Source of the DNA: Aquidulcibacter paucihalophilus
GTDB lineage: Bacteria; Pseudomonadota; Alphaproteobacteria; Caulobacterales; Aquidulcibacteraceae
Assembly (NCBI RefSeq): GCF_002105465.1
Contig: NZ_NCSQ01000040.1
Span: forward strand, 1-39,109
Direction of reading: 5' to 3'
Length of the DNA stretch: 39,109 bases
This document shows, in pieces, positions 8,661 to 16,810 of the stretch. Below the pieces are notes generated by a model. It had not been told where the DNA came from. It did not search any database and saw nothing but the letters and a program-made list of their open reading frames with translations. The translations under genes and the position numbers were made by a program. Numbering within the stretch: the first letter of the stretch is position 1; each line of letters begins with the position of its first letter.

Positions 8661-9938
8661 GTGATTGTGCGGAAAGGTCGGTGTTCGAATGAACCGAGCG
8701 CATGTGAGTTTGCCCGCCATCAATTAGACTTGCCCTACGCAGGACCCAATAGCGTGTGTTCGCGTTGTGGCAGTCCTTTAGCGCCTGTGGCGGAAACCGC
8801 TGAGCCACAGGAGGCCCCGTTGGCACCGCAGGCAGAGCCACGCTTTCAGGCCCGACCTTATTCAACACAAGAGCGCGGGAACGAAGTCGAGATTGATACC
8901 TATTCGGGCCTTAGCATCATGCAGGTTACGCGTTGGGTCGCAATTGCAGCTTTAGTCGTTTTGGTTGGCTTTATCGGTTGGCGGCTGTTTGGCCCGGCTC
9001 AAGATCCCAATGCAGCGGTTGATCCATCAGGGCTTTCGGCCTTGACGGAGGGTCTGGATATTGAACAGATTTCGCCGCCCGAAATGCGCCGGGTGAGTGT
9101 GGCAACCGAAGCCCGTGTTTCGCCAGACCCGGCAAGCGCCGTGATCATGTTGTTGGCCCCAGACACGATCCTTGACGTTACAGGGCAGATTCAAGTCGGC
9201 GGCTTAAACTGGTTGCGGATAACGCTTCCTACCGATCGCTCGCGCTCAGGATTTATTCGAGAAGATATGCTGGTTCCATTGGGTGAGGGCGAAGCCGATT
9301 ACTCAAGCCTAGATCCTTTGGCTGGCAATACAATCAACAGCTCGATTTTGCCGGTTGCCCCAGTCCAAATCGGGGCGGATGCTATGATACAACCAATGAC
9401 TTACCAGATTGTCGGCCCACCTGCTTCCATTCACCAAAGCCCAGCTTTTGAAAGTCCGCAATTGGGCCAAGTGGGCAGTGGTGTGCTGGTTATGGTTGTC
9501 GCCCAACATATGTCGAACGGATTGCCGTGGCTGCAGGTTCAACTCACCAATGGCCGCACGGGCTGGATATCAGGCAATTCAGCGGTTCGGGCCCCTCAAG
9601 GTCCGACGAATGCACCGGCAACAGCAGATGCGGCCGCTGCCATGGCCAGCGCAACAGCTGACGCGGCGGCTCCTGGAGCACCTAAGGCTGAACCCGAAGT
9701 GCCTTCTGGCCCTATGGCTGTCAGCGTGGGGACGTTGATGCGGGTGGACACACCAACCGCCAGCTTGCGGGCAAGACCTGGCGCGACTGGCGATCCTGTT
9801 CTCGAAGTTCTTCCAACCGACACCCTAATGTCGGTTGAAGATGTGCGCATTGTCGCAGGCATGCCGTGGTATCAAGTGACTTCCCCAAAAGGCAATCAAG
9901 GTTGGTTGTCGGGGCGGAGTTTGGTTCCCAATCAGTAG
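8661..9938 (+). CDS. Membrane-anchored zinc-ribbon protein with three SH3-like domains
   Basis: About 425 residues. A short cytoplasmic N-terminus holds two cysteine pairs (C8 and C15, then C33 and C36 in VCSRCGSPL) suggesting a small zinc ribbon. One membrane segment follows at about residues 89-109 ([20 protein letters not shown]), then three bacterial SH3-like repeats at roughly 142-200, 250-310 and 355-425, each with the ALR or alternative strand pattern and a W-x-x-V/I...G-W/F-I/L turn ([36 protein letters not shown]). An Ala/Pro-rich linker precedes the last repeat. SH3-like domains usually bind peptidoglycan or peptides in the periplasm. The frame opens at a TTG at 8607; GTG 8661 or 8667, after gaggcgaggaga, gives a normal zinc-ribbon N-terminus. 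No specific function can be assigned. Confidence 0.8.
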   Translation: MIVRKGRCSNEPSACEFARHQLDLPYAGPNSVCSRCGSPLAPVAETAEPQEAPLAPQAEPRFQARPYSTQERGNEVEIDTYSGLSIMQVTRWVAIAALVVLVGFIGWRLFGPAQDPNAAVDPSGLSALTEGLDIEQISPPEMRRVSVATEARVSPDPASAVIMLLAPDTILDVTGQIQVGGLNWLRITLPTDRSRSGFIREDMLVPLGEGEADYSSLDPLAGNTINSSILPVAPVQIGADAMIQPMTYQIVGPPASIHQSPAFESPQLGQVGSGVLVMVVAQHMSNGLPWLQVQLTNGRTGWISGNSAVRAPQGPTNAPATADAAAAMASATADAAAPGAPKAEPEVPSGPMAVSVGTLMRVDTPTASLRARPGATGDPVLEVLPTDTLMSVEDVRIVAGMPWYQVTSPKGNQGWLSGRSLVPNQ

Positions 9939-10069
9939 AACGCAAGCTGTTGCTCTTGCGCGTCCACCCCCTGTTATGCGCTGCCAAGTCCTGATAAAGC
10001 ACCAGCCAATGGGGTGTGTCCGCCCTTTGTCTAAATCTGTCCCAATCTGTCGAAGTGAAAGCCAAGTGT

Positions 10070-11173
10070 ATGTTTTCTGAGGATACCCAGTCAGCTCAAA
10101 ACATGCGACCGCGCGGGGCACGGGGTGCAAGCCGTATCTTCTTGATCTTGGTAGCCATTGTTGTCGCGGCCTTGGTGATAGCGGGGGCCTTTTTCGGTTT
10201 TAAGACCCTGTTTGCGAACCAACAGCCCGAGCTGCCGAGCATCGAAGGCCCGCGATCTTACAGTGCTTTGGGGCGGACTGAGGTTCGCCGAGAACCTGCC
10301 TTGAGTGCGCCTGTTGCCCTTGTGCTGAAAGAAGGCACGATTGTCTCAGCCCAAAGTGTTGGCGTGAAGGCGGGTGTCGAATGGCTCTCGCTGACCGCAG
10401 TCGATGGGGCCAGAGGCTTTGCTCCCAAAGCTTTGTTCCGGGAAATTCAGCCCAATAGCGGGTCCAATAAGATCAGTGGTGGGGTCCGCAATATCGTCAC
10501 TTCCGCCTTGTTGAACCTGCGTGAAACCCCCTCTATGTCCGGCAAGATTGTTGGCACAGTCGATGGCGGCACGCGCCTAGTCTCCGACGGATCGGTCGAA
10601 GCTGAGGGAGAGCTTTGGTTACGCATTCCCTTGGATGGCAACACTACAGTCTTTATTCTCCAACGCTTCACAACCGCTGACGATGATGCGGGTAGCAATG
10701 ACGGCATTGGTGCCGATACTGCCACCGTGGGTGCCGTTGGTCGCGCGATCCAGATCGCCAATGTACAAGCAACCCCATTGCCGAATTCGCGGATTGTGCG
10801 CGCCCTACAGCCGGGCGAAGTGGTTCGCGTGATTGGACAAACCAATTCTGGCGTTGCTTGGTATGTCTTGCGTCTCAATGATGGCAGTCAGGGCTTTGCG
10901 CCCAAAGCCGCGATCAGTATTGATGAGGGGGCGTCTCGCTGGGTTTATCCAGATGGAACAGAGGCCCCAGGTCCTAATGTGCCTCAAGGTCAGACCGAGC
11001 CGATTGATCCTGCAAGCTTGTTGAAAATGAACGGCACCAATGGCGGAGTTGAGGGGGCAGGGGGCGAGGTCTCCGGTTCGACGACGACGGCTGCGGAAGC
11101 ATCAGAAGGCGTTTTGCCGGTGACGCCAACGGCACCTGCCGCCACGCCACAAGCCGCGGGCCCGCAGCCCTAA
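10070..11173 (+). CDS. Membrane-anchored protein with repeated SH3-like domains
   Basis: From ATG 10070 the product is 367 residues: a short basic N-terminus, one membrane segment at about residues 23-44, then three SH3-like repeats at roughly 62-127, 137-200 and 222-287. The repeats are marked by VEWLSLTAVDGARGFAPKAL, NLRETPSMSGKIVGTVDGG and VAWYVLRLNDGSQGFAPKA. A low-complexity Gly/Thr/Ala/Pro tail follows. It lies 131 bases after the preceding SH3-repeat gene with the same membrane-plus-repeats layout, so the two are probably related by duplication or act together. It lacks the zinc ribbon. A GTG at 10016 would add 18 residues, but the ATG is favoured. Function unknown; an envelope role is inferred from the domains. 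Confidence 0.78.
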   Translation: MFSEDTQSAQNMRPRGARGASRIFLILVAIVVAALVIAGAFFGFKTLFANQQPELPSIEGPRSYSALGRTEVRREPALSAPVALVLKEGTIVSAQSVGVKAGVEWLSLTAVDGARGFAPKALFREIQPNSGSNKISGGVRNIVTSALLNLRETPSMSGKIVGTVDGGTRLVSDGSVEAEGELWLRIPLDGNTTVFILQRFTTADDDAGSNDGIGADTATVGAVGRAIQIANVQATPLPNSRIVRALQPGEVVRVIGQTNSGVAWYVLRLNDGSQGFAPKAAISIDEGASRWVYPDGTEAPGPNVPQGQTEPIDPASLLKMNGTNGGVEGAGGEVSGSTTTAAEASEGVLPVTPTAPAATPQAAGPQP

Positions 11174-11205
11174 CGGGCAGCTTGGCCCACCGCTCTGGAG
11201 TAAGG

Positions 11206-12159
11206 TCAGCCTTCCTCTACCCACAAACGGATGAGATGGTGGGCGATGGCGATTGGCGGAGGCGCGCGCAAGGTGACGCCATCGCGCGTACAGCCGCCTT
11301 CTGACAATAATTGACGCGCCTCGTCTCGACTATACCAAAGGGCTTGGGAGATTTCGTGGGTGTCAATGTTAAGCTCGAAACTTTCAACTTCCGCAATCAG
11401 GCCGATCATCAATTGAGACGGGAAGGGCCACGGTTGGTTGGCCACGATCCGTGCTTTCGTCATCTTTACCCCAGCCTCTTCAAACAGCTCGCGGGCGCAG
11501 CCTTCTTCGATCGTCTCCCCGGGCTCGATAAAGCCAGCAAGGGCTGAGATATAGCCAGAACGAAACCCGATGCCCCGGCCCAATAGACACTGATCACCTT
11601 TGACGGCGAGCATGATCGCAACTGGGTCTGTGCGCGGAAAATGCTCGGTCTTGCACGCCGGACACGCCCGCTTCCAACCCGCCTCGGCCATCTGGGTGGC
11701 CGCGCCACAATTGGCGCAAAAACCATGGCGGCTGTGCCAGTCCAGAATAGCCTTGGCAGTGCCGGCAATCGCAAGATCTGACATGTCCATTATTCCGGCG
11801 GCCATGCGCAAATCTTCTGCCTCACCCAAACCCTGCAGTGGGCTGTCATCCAGATCAAACCGCGCCGGCAGCGCTGCTGCAAAGGTTGCTCGTCCATCCA
11901 GGTCTAGCCCCATCAAAACAGGCTCAGGACTTGATTTGGGTAGAAAGGCGGATCGGCTGGCACAGGCCAAGCGCAACAATTTTCGCGCGCCTTTAGTTTG
12001 GCTATCAAGGCTTAAAACAGGCTTTCCATCCTGGATCAGAATAAGATCGGTATCTGGATGGTTGAGAAGGCTTTCCATCTTTTCCGCATCGCGGCGAAGC
12101 GCGCTGGCGCGATCAAGGGGGAAAGCAGTGAAGGGGATGAAACTAGTAGACTGGGCCAT
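11206..12159 (-). CDS. nudC: NADH pyrophosphatase NudC (NAD-capped RNA decapping Nudix hydrolase)
   Basis: Hydrolyses NAD(H) to NMN(H) and AMP and, in studied members, removes NAD caps from RNA. The 317-residue protein has the N-terminal NudC domain, a four-cysteine zinc ribbon (FCANCG and RACPACK), a complete Nudix box (GFIEPGETIEEG then RELFEEAG), and the NudC-specific NQPWPFPSQLM motif (usually SQPWPFPxS). The frame is open up to 12423, but that would run through the SRP RNA gene on the other strand. ATG 12159, giving MAQSTSFIPFTAF, fits the family N-terminus. It converges on the second SH3-repeat gene with a 32-base gap. Confidence 0.95.
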   Translation of the reverse strand: MAQSTSFIPFTAFPLDRASALRRDAEKMESLLNHPDTDLILIQDGKPVLSLDSQTKGARKLLRLACASRSAFLPKSSPEPVLMGLDLDGRATFAAALPARFDLDDSPLQGLGEAEDLRMAAGIMDMSDLAIAGTAKAILDWHSRHGFCANCGAATQMAEAGWKRACPACKTEHFPRTDPVAIMLAVKGDQCLLGRGIGFRSGYISALAGFIEPGETIEEGCARELFEEAGVKMTKARIVANQPWPFPSQLMIGLIAEVESFELNIDTHEISQALWYSRDEARQLLSEGGCTRDGVTLRAPPPIAIAHHLIRLWVEEG

Positions 12160-12251
12160 AGTTTGCACCTGAACTGGCCCGCCCATTTTGGTCAAGCACG
12201 ATTTGTTGCAAACAGACACCTGCGACATCCACAGGATTGCCGCCATTAGCG

Positions 12252-12281
12252 CTTGAAACTCGCGGCCTGACTTGCGATATG
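12252..12281 (+). promoter_or_regulatory. Housekeeping promoter of the SRP RNA gene
   Basis: A -35 box cTTGAAA (TTGAAA at 12253-12258) and a -10 box CGATAT (12275-12280) are separated by 16 bases, close to the alphaproteobacterial sigma-70-type consensus (CTTGAC, N16-17, CTATAT). Initiation 6-8 bases after the -10 box would fall at about 12286-12288, matching the 5' end of the closing helix of the SRP RNA. Confidence 0.7.
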
Positions 12282-12285
12282 GGAA

Positions 12286-12385
12286 GTGGAGATCGGCGGT
12301 GGACGTAGTCCTCGCCAATTCGGTCAGGTCCGGAAGGAAGCAGCCGCAACGGGTTTCGCTACGGGTCGCCGTTCGGTCTCCACCC
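12286..12385 (+). ncRNA. ffs: Signal recognition particle RNA (4.5S, small bacterial type)
   Basis: The apical domain is unmistakable: GGTCAGGTCCGGAAGGAAGC contains the GGAA tetraloop and the conserved asymmetric-loop bases that bind Ffh. The ends close with a perfect 7-bp helix GTGGAGA (12286-12292) and TCTCCAC (12377-12383), giving an RNA of about 100 nt. It recruits Ffh for co-translational targeting of membrane proteins. It lies 36 bases upstream of dnaX, a conserved ffs-dnaX-ybaB-recR arrangement. Exact ends are inferred from pairing. Confidence 0.93.
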
Positions 12386-12421
12386 TTGTATCTGTGCGCA
12401 CCCACAGTTTGGAACCCCGAC

Positions 12422-14314
12422 ATGCACGAAACGGATCTTGGCGGTGCAGGTGATCTTCCTCAGTCAGGAGGATTTACTGGGTACGACCAAGCCGCCGAAG
12501 AACCCGATGATCTGACCTTGTCGATGTTTGGTGAGCCTGCAGAGGCCTCTCAGCCCGCGCCTGCGCAGTCCAGCCAGCCCTATTTGGTTTTGGCGCGCAA
12601 GTATCGGCCACAGCGTTTTGAAGATTTAATTGGGCAAGAAGCGATGGTTCGCACCTTGACCAATGCCTTTGCCTCTAACCGCATTGCCCATGCTTTCATG
12701 CTGACAGGGGTGCGCGGCGTTGGCAAAACAACGACTGCGCGGCTGATAGCTCGCGCCCTCAATTACCAAACCGCGACAATGGATCGCCCGTCCATTCAAC
12801 TCGATCCGCCGGGCAGTCAATGTGAAGCCATTACGCGGGGTAACCATCCTGATGTGTTTGAGTTGGACGCTGCCTCGCGCACTGGCGTTGGCGATATGCG
12901 CGAATTGCTTGACGGGGTGCGCTATGGGCCCATCGCCGCGCGCTATAAGGTCTATATTATCGACGAAGTGCATATGCTGTCTAAGAGCGCTTTTAATGCG
13001 TTGTTGAAGACATTGGAGGAACCGCCCCCACATGTGAAGTTCATCTTTGCCACCACAGAAATTCGGTCGGTCCCCGTTACGATCCTGTCGCGCTGTCAGC
13101 GCTTTGATTTACGCCGGATTGAGCCTGTGGTTCTGGCTGATTATCTCGAGAAAATTGCCAAGCGCGAGGGCACGCATATCGCCCGTGATGGGCTGGAATT
13201 GATTGCGCGCGCGGCTGAAGGCTCTGCGCGTGACGGCTTGTCGCTGTTAGATCAAACCATCGTGCAAGATCAGGGCAAGGGTGTAACCGGCACCGAAATC
13301 CGCGACATGTTGGGTCTGGCTGACCGTACCCGCACGATGGATTTGCTCGGTGCCATCCTGAAGGGCGATGCCAAAACAGCGTTGCAAGCCTTTAGGGAGC
13401 AATATGATTTAGGCGCAGATCCGGGCCTCGTCCTGCGCGACTTGATGGACTTGACCCATGAAATCTCCCGTGGGGAGGTGTTGGGCGATGATTGGCATCC
13501 CGCCGGTGCGAGTGACCATGTCAACCAGATGAAGGCCTTTGCGGCCAGTACAACGCCTGCCGCCCTTGGACGGCTGTGGCAGTTAATCCTGCGCGGCTTT
13601 GAAGAAGCCGCGCGCGCCCCTGATCCCGTTCAAGCGGCTGAAATGTGTCTTTTACGGGCTTGTGCTGCTCAGCAATTGCCGCCGCCAGAGGATTTAGCCC
13701 GCCTGTTGATGAGCCAGCCCATCTCACCGGGAGCCACGGCTGCCCTGGCAGCGCCAAACGGGACAAATGGCAGCCCAATGGCCCTTGCAGCATCTCCAAC
13801 CTTATCGGGTCCTCAAGCCGCCCAGTCTAAAAGCGTGTCGTCAACCCAACCAAGCTTGAGTTTTGAGGGTTTGTTGGAAGTGCTTGAAGATGCGCGCGAA
13901 ATTGTGCTGGTGACAGAGCTTGAGCGCTTTGTGCGACCCGTCAGCGTCGAGCCGGGCCGCTTGGTGATTGAGCTTCTACCCAATGCGCCCGCAGACCTGC
14001 AAAAGCGCGCCGTTGAAGCCTTGTCTGCGCTGACAGATGAGGATTGGATCGTCGAGGCAGGGTCTGGCGGGCAGGAAAGTATTTCTGAGCGCCATAAGCG
14101 GTTGGAGTTAGAGCGCATTGAAGCGGCTAAGCAAGCCCCGGAAGTGCTTGCCGCCCTGAAAGCCTTTCCCGGCGCACGTATTTTGGATGTGCGCGCGGCC
14201 CCAGTTCCAGAGATCGTCCTTGAGGCGGTCGTTGAGGACGGGGAAGAGGACGCAGACACCGAAGCCAGCAATGTGCTGTCGGTAGACTTTAACCGCCGCC
14301 GCGTTGGCGATTAG
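12422..14314 (+). CDS. dnaX: DNA polymerase III subunits gamma/tau
   Basis: Clamp-loader ATPase that couples the replicative polymerase to sliding-clamp loading. From ATG 12422 the product is 630 residues: a short N-terminal extension, AAA+ core from about residue 55 (YLVLARKYRPQRFEDLIGQE), Walker A GVRGVGKTTTA at about 96-106, Walker B YIIDEVHML at about 178, and the SRC sensor/finger ILSRCQRFDLRR. The cysteine cluster of the E. coli zinc module is reduced to a single visible Cys (GSQCEAI), as is common in alphaproteobacteria. A tau-type C-terminal half follows. I see no slippery A-run for programmed frameshifting to gamma. The open frame upstream crosses ffs, so the internal ATG is chosen. 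Confidence 0.95.
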   Translation: MHETDLGGAGDLPQSGGFTGYDQAAEEPDDLTLSMFGEPAEASQPAPAQSSQPYLVLARKYRPQRFEDLIGQEAMVRTLTNAFASNRIAHAFMLTGVRGVGKTTTARLIARALNYQTATMDRPSIQLDPPGSQCEAITRGNHPDVFELDAASRTGVGDMRELLDGVRYGPIAARYKVYIIDEVHMLSKSAFNALLKTLEEPPPHVKFIFATTEIRSVPVTILSRCQRFDLRRIEPVVLADYLEKIAKREGTHIARDGLELIARAAEGSARDGLSLLDQTIVQDQGKGVTGTEIRDMLGLADRTRTMDLLGAILKGDAKTALQAFREQYDLGADPGLVLRDLMDLTHEISRGEVLGDDWHPAGASDHVNQMKAFAASTTPAALGRLWQLILRGFEEAARAPDPVQAAEMCLLRACAAQQLPPPEDLARLLMSQPISPGATAALAAPNGTNGSPMALAASPTLSGPQAAQSKSVSSTQPSLSFEGLLEVLEDAREIVLVTELERFVRPVSVEPGRLVIELLPNAPADLQKRAVEALSALTDEDWIVEAGSGGQESISERHKRLELERIEAAKQAPEVLAALKAFPGARILDVRAAPVPEIVLEAVVEDGEEDADTEASNVLSVDFNRRRVGD

Positions 14315-14361
14315 ACCAAACTATGGGATGATCCCCCATCCCTTTCTATAGGACGAGTGTG

Positions 14362-14685
14362 ATGAAAGACCTTGGCGGATTGATGAAGACCATGCAGCAG
14401 ATGCAGTCCAAAGTGGCTGATGCGCATAAGAAAATGGAAAAGATTGAAGCCGAAGGTAGCGCGGGCGCTGGTATGGTGAAAATCACCAGTAATGGGGAAG
14501 GCAAGCTCCTCTCCATCTCCATCGATCCCAGCCTGTGCGTGCCCGAGGATGTCGAAATTCTGGAGGATTTGATCAAGGCCGCTTTCGAAGATGCGCGTAA
14601 AAAGGTCGAAGCCAGCCGCGCGGCCATGGAAAAGGACTTGATGGGCGGCCTTCCACTGCCCCCCGGCTTCAAGATGCCCTTTTGA
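14362..14685 (+). CDS. YbaB/EbfC family nucleoid-associated protein
   Basis: 107 residues. The family forms small dimeric DNA-binding proteins that associate with the nucleoid. Visible features are the N-terminal helix [26 protein letters not shown], the beta-sheet segment [23 protein letters not shown], and the helix [19 protein letters not shown]. Length is typical. An AGGA ribosome site lies 8 bases before ATG 14362; a GTG one codon earlier is also open. It sits between dnaX (47-base gap) and recR (2-base gap), its conserved place. Confidence 0.95.
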   Translation: MKDLGGLMKTMQQMQSKVADAHKKMEKIEAEGSAGAGMVKITSNGEGKLLSISIDPSLCVPEDVEILEDLIKAAFEDARKKVEASRAAMEKDLMGGLPLPPGFKMPF

Positions 14686-14687
14686 TT

Positions 14688-15314
14688 ATGGTTGATCGCA
14701 GCACGCGAACCAAACGCGCCACAGCCAGTCCAGAAATTGAGCGGCTTGTCTCGCTCTTGGCCAAACTGCCGGGGCTTGGACCGCGGTCGGCGCGTCGCGC
14801 TGCGCTACATCTTTTAAAGAAGCGGGATGGTTTGATGCAGCCCTTGGGCCAGGCTTTGGCTGAGGCGGCTGAGAAGGTAAAGGCCTGCCAGATTTGTGGT
14901 AATCTTGATACGCAAGATCCGTGTTCGGTGTGCACTGATCCAGCGCGCGATCAAACGACTTTATGTGTCGTAGTCGAAGTTAGCGATCTTTGGGCCTTAG
15001 AGCGGTCCGGTGCCTATCAGGGGCAATATCATGTTTTGGGTGGCGTTTTGTCGGCCCTAGACGGCGTACGGCCTGAAGATTTGCGCATTGCCAGCCTGAT
15101 GGCGCGCATCCAAGAGGGCGGCATTACCGAGGTTGTCTTGGCGCTCGCCGCCACGGTTGAGGGTCAAACCACGGCCCATTATCTGGCAGATATTTTAGCC
15201 GATAGCGGGGTTGCTACCACCAAGCTTGCCCATGGTGTGCCTGTGGGCGGGGAATTGGACCATTTGGACGACGGGACGCTGCTGGCGGCTCTTAAGGCGC
15301 GCCGCAGCGTCTGA
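14688..15314 (+). CDS. recR: Recombination mediator RecR
   Basis: Acts with RecF and RecO to load RecA on gapped DNA. The 208-residue product has the N-terminal helix-hairpin-helix ([21 protein letters not shown]), the four-cysteine zinc finger [16 protein letters not shown], a Toprim domain ([14 protein letters not shown] and the [19 protein letters not shown] segment) and the conserved C-terminal [22 protein letters not shown] 14688 is chosen; an in-frame TTG lies two codons upstream, overlapping the ybaB stop. It is the last gene of the ffs-dnaX-ybaB-recR block. Confidence 0.97.
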   Translation: MVDRSTRTKRATASPEIERLVSLLAKLPGLGPRSARRAALHLLKKRDGLMQPLGQALAEAAEKVKACQICGNLDTQDPCSVCTDPARDQTTLCVVVEVSDLWALERSGAYQGQYHVLGGVLSALDGVRPEDLRIASLMARIQEGGITEVVLALAATVEGQTTAHYLADILADSGVATTKLAHGVPVGGELDHLDDGTLLAALKARRSV

Positions 15315-15327
15315 GGTCAGTTAGGCT

Positions 15328-16494
15328 TTAACCGGCCACCACCTCAAAGGTGAGGCCAGCGCTTTTCACAAGGCGAGCCCGTAGGGCAGGGCCCATGACG
15401 GCACCAGGTGTCCAAATTCCGCCAGCCGCATCCTTGGCTTCATGGATCAGGCACAAAGCCGATTCTGCAATCATCTTCGAGGTTGATCCATAGCCTGGAT
15501 CCCGATCACCTGTGACCACAACCTGAACTTCTGCGCCTTCTGCTTGGGCAATGAACAAGACGTCATAAAAGCCTGACTCGCGCTCTTCCTTCGAAGGGCC
15601 TTCGCCAGGCTTAGGTCCACCTTCACCGCCAAGACTTTTGTCGCCCGCGATCGCGTTCGCCATAGCTTGACCCTTTTCACCAGGGCCCGTCACCATCATT
15701 TCCTCATAAACAAGGCCAGCGCCATATTTATGGCCGAGCAGCGCATTGGTGCGGTGCACATTGCGGGTATTAATCGGGGCCATCACAAAGGGGGCCACCC
15801 AAGTGCCCATTTCTTCGTCCAGATAGGGCTTCATACCGTGAGGTTGGGTTGGGCCTTCAAAGCCGGGTGTCAGGGCGAATGGATTGCGTAACAGGTCCAA
15901 AACACCCGGCTCGCTCATAGCCGCTGCCATTGTGGCTTTGAGACTGGCTGCGGTTCCTCCTGAGAAAGTGCCCTTCATCTTGCGGACCCGACCCTTGACC
16001 TTTGGGGCGGGGCTGCCGGTTTTGGCGATCATGGTTTCTTGGGCCAGTTGAACACCAAGATCGAAGGGGATGGAATCGAAGCCGCAGGAGAACACAATTC
16101 GTGCCCCAGAAGCCTTTGCTGCCGCCTCATGGGCATCAATCATCTTGCGCATCCAAGCCGGCTCGCCACACAGATCAACATAGTCTGTGCCATGCTCGGC
16201 GCAGGCTGCGACCAAGCCATTTCCATACAGCTGATAGGGACCAACGGTGGTGAGGACGACCTTTGTTGAGGTGACCATCGCCTTCAGCGAGGCTGCATCA
16301 TCGCTATCACATACAACCAAGGGCGTATCTTGAGGGGCCCCAATTTCATCGCGAACAAGGGCCAATTTTTCGAGGCTGCGGCCACCCATGGCCCAGCGAA
16401 CCCCTGTTGGATAGGTTGCTGCCAGATATTCAGCCACCAATCGGCCGGTAAAGCCAGATGCACCAAATACGATGATATCAAATTCTTGGCTCAT
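15328..16494 (-). CDS. Saccharopine dehydrogenase-like NAD(P)-binding oxidoreductase
   Basis: 388 residues. The N-terminal Rossmann fold is clear (IIVFGASGFTGRLVAEYL), followed by VVLTTVGPYQLYGNGLVAACAEHGTDYVDLCGE and GARIVFSCGFDSIPFDLGV, hallmarks of the saccharopine-dehydrogenase/trans-acting enoyl reductase family. Members act in the cytosol or at membranes on varied, often lipid-related substrates; the substrate here cannot be told. It lies last in a minus-strand run parE - DUF1272 gene - this gene, 66 bases after the DUF1272 stop, so co-transcription is possible. It converges on recR with a 13-base gap. Confidence 0.88.
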   Translation of the reverse strand: MSQEFDIIVFGASGFTGRLVAEYLAATYPTGVRWAMGGRSLEKLALVRDEIGAPQDTPLVVCDSDDAASLKAMVTSTKVVLTTVGPYQLYGNGLVAACAEHGTDYVDLCGEPAWMRKMIDAHEAAAKASGARIVFSCGFDSIPFDLGVQLAQETMIAKTGSPAPKVKGRVRKMKGTFSGGTAASLKATMAAAMSEPGVLDLLRNPFALTPGFEGPTQPHGMKPYLDEEMGTWVAPFVMAPINTRNVHRTNALLGHKYGAGLVYEEMMVTGPGEKGQAMANAIAGDKSLGGEGGPKPGEGPSKEERESGFYDVLFIAQAEGAEVQVVVTGDRDPGYGSTSKMIAESALCLIHEAKDAAGGIWTPGAVMGPALRARLVKSAGLTFEVVAG

Positions 16495-16560
16495 GCCGTT
16501 TCTCCCTCATTCCTTGGAGGTGTGTGGCGCGGAACAGGCGCTAGAGCAAGAGGGCTAACT

Positions 16561-16806
16561 CTATTTTGCTTGGCAGGCGGCTTTAAGTGGCGCGCGCTCT
16601 GCCTGTCCCGGAAAGCGGGCTAAGGCGGCGGCGGGCCGGATGGGGCGCGGCACCAGATTTCCTTGGCATGCTGGGCAAATTCCAGAGAGCCTTTCTGTCG
16701 CACAATCCTCGCAATAGGTGCATTCAAATGTACAGATAAAGGCATGGGCACTGTCCGCCGCTAAATCGCGGTCACAGCATTCACAATTGGGCTTGAGCGC
16801 GAGCAT
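16561..16806 (-). CDS. DUF1272 family small zinc-binding-type protein
   Basis: 81 residues with the strong family signature LKPNCECCDRDLAADS, ICTFECTYCEDCA, GICPACQGNLVPRPIRP. Nine cysteines in paired CxxC-type spacing point to a compact zinc-binding fold of RING or rubredoxin-like type. The function of the family is unknown. The ATG lies only 4 bases after the parE stop, so translation is likely coupled to parE. Confidence 0.9.
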   Translation of the reverse strand: MLALKPNCECCDRDLAADSAHAFICTFECTYCEDCATERLSGICPACQGNLVPRPIRPAAALARFPGQAERAPLKAACQAK

Positions 16807-16810
16807 GGTC

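Noticed and set aside
12272..12421. 50-residue N-terminal extension of dnaX
   Set aside because: It translates the SRP RNA itself; the ATG at 12422 after the RNA is the credible start.
12160..12423. 88-residue N-terminal extension of nudC on the minus strand
   Set aside because: It runs antisense through the SRP RNA gene and its promoter, lacks family similarity, and ATG 12159 gives the normal NudC start.
12422..14314. Programmed frameshift in dnaX producing a short gamma subunit
   Set aside because: No A-rich slippery heptamer with a following hairpin is visible in the region where it would be needed.
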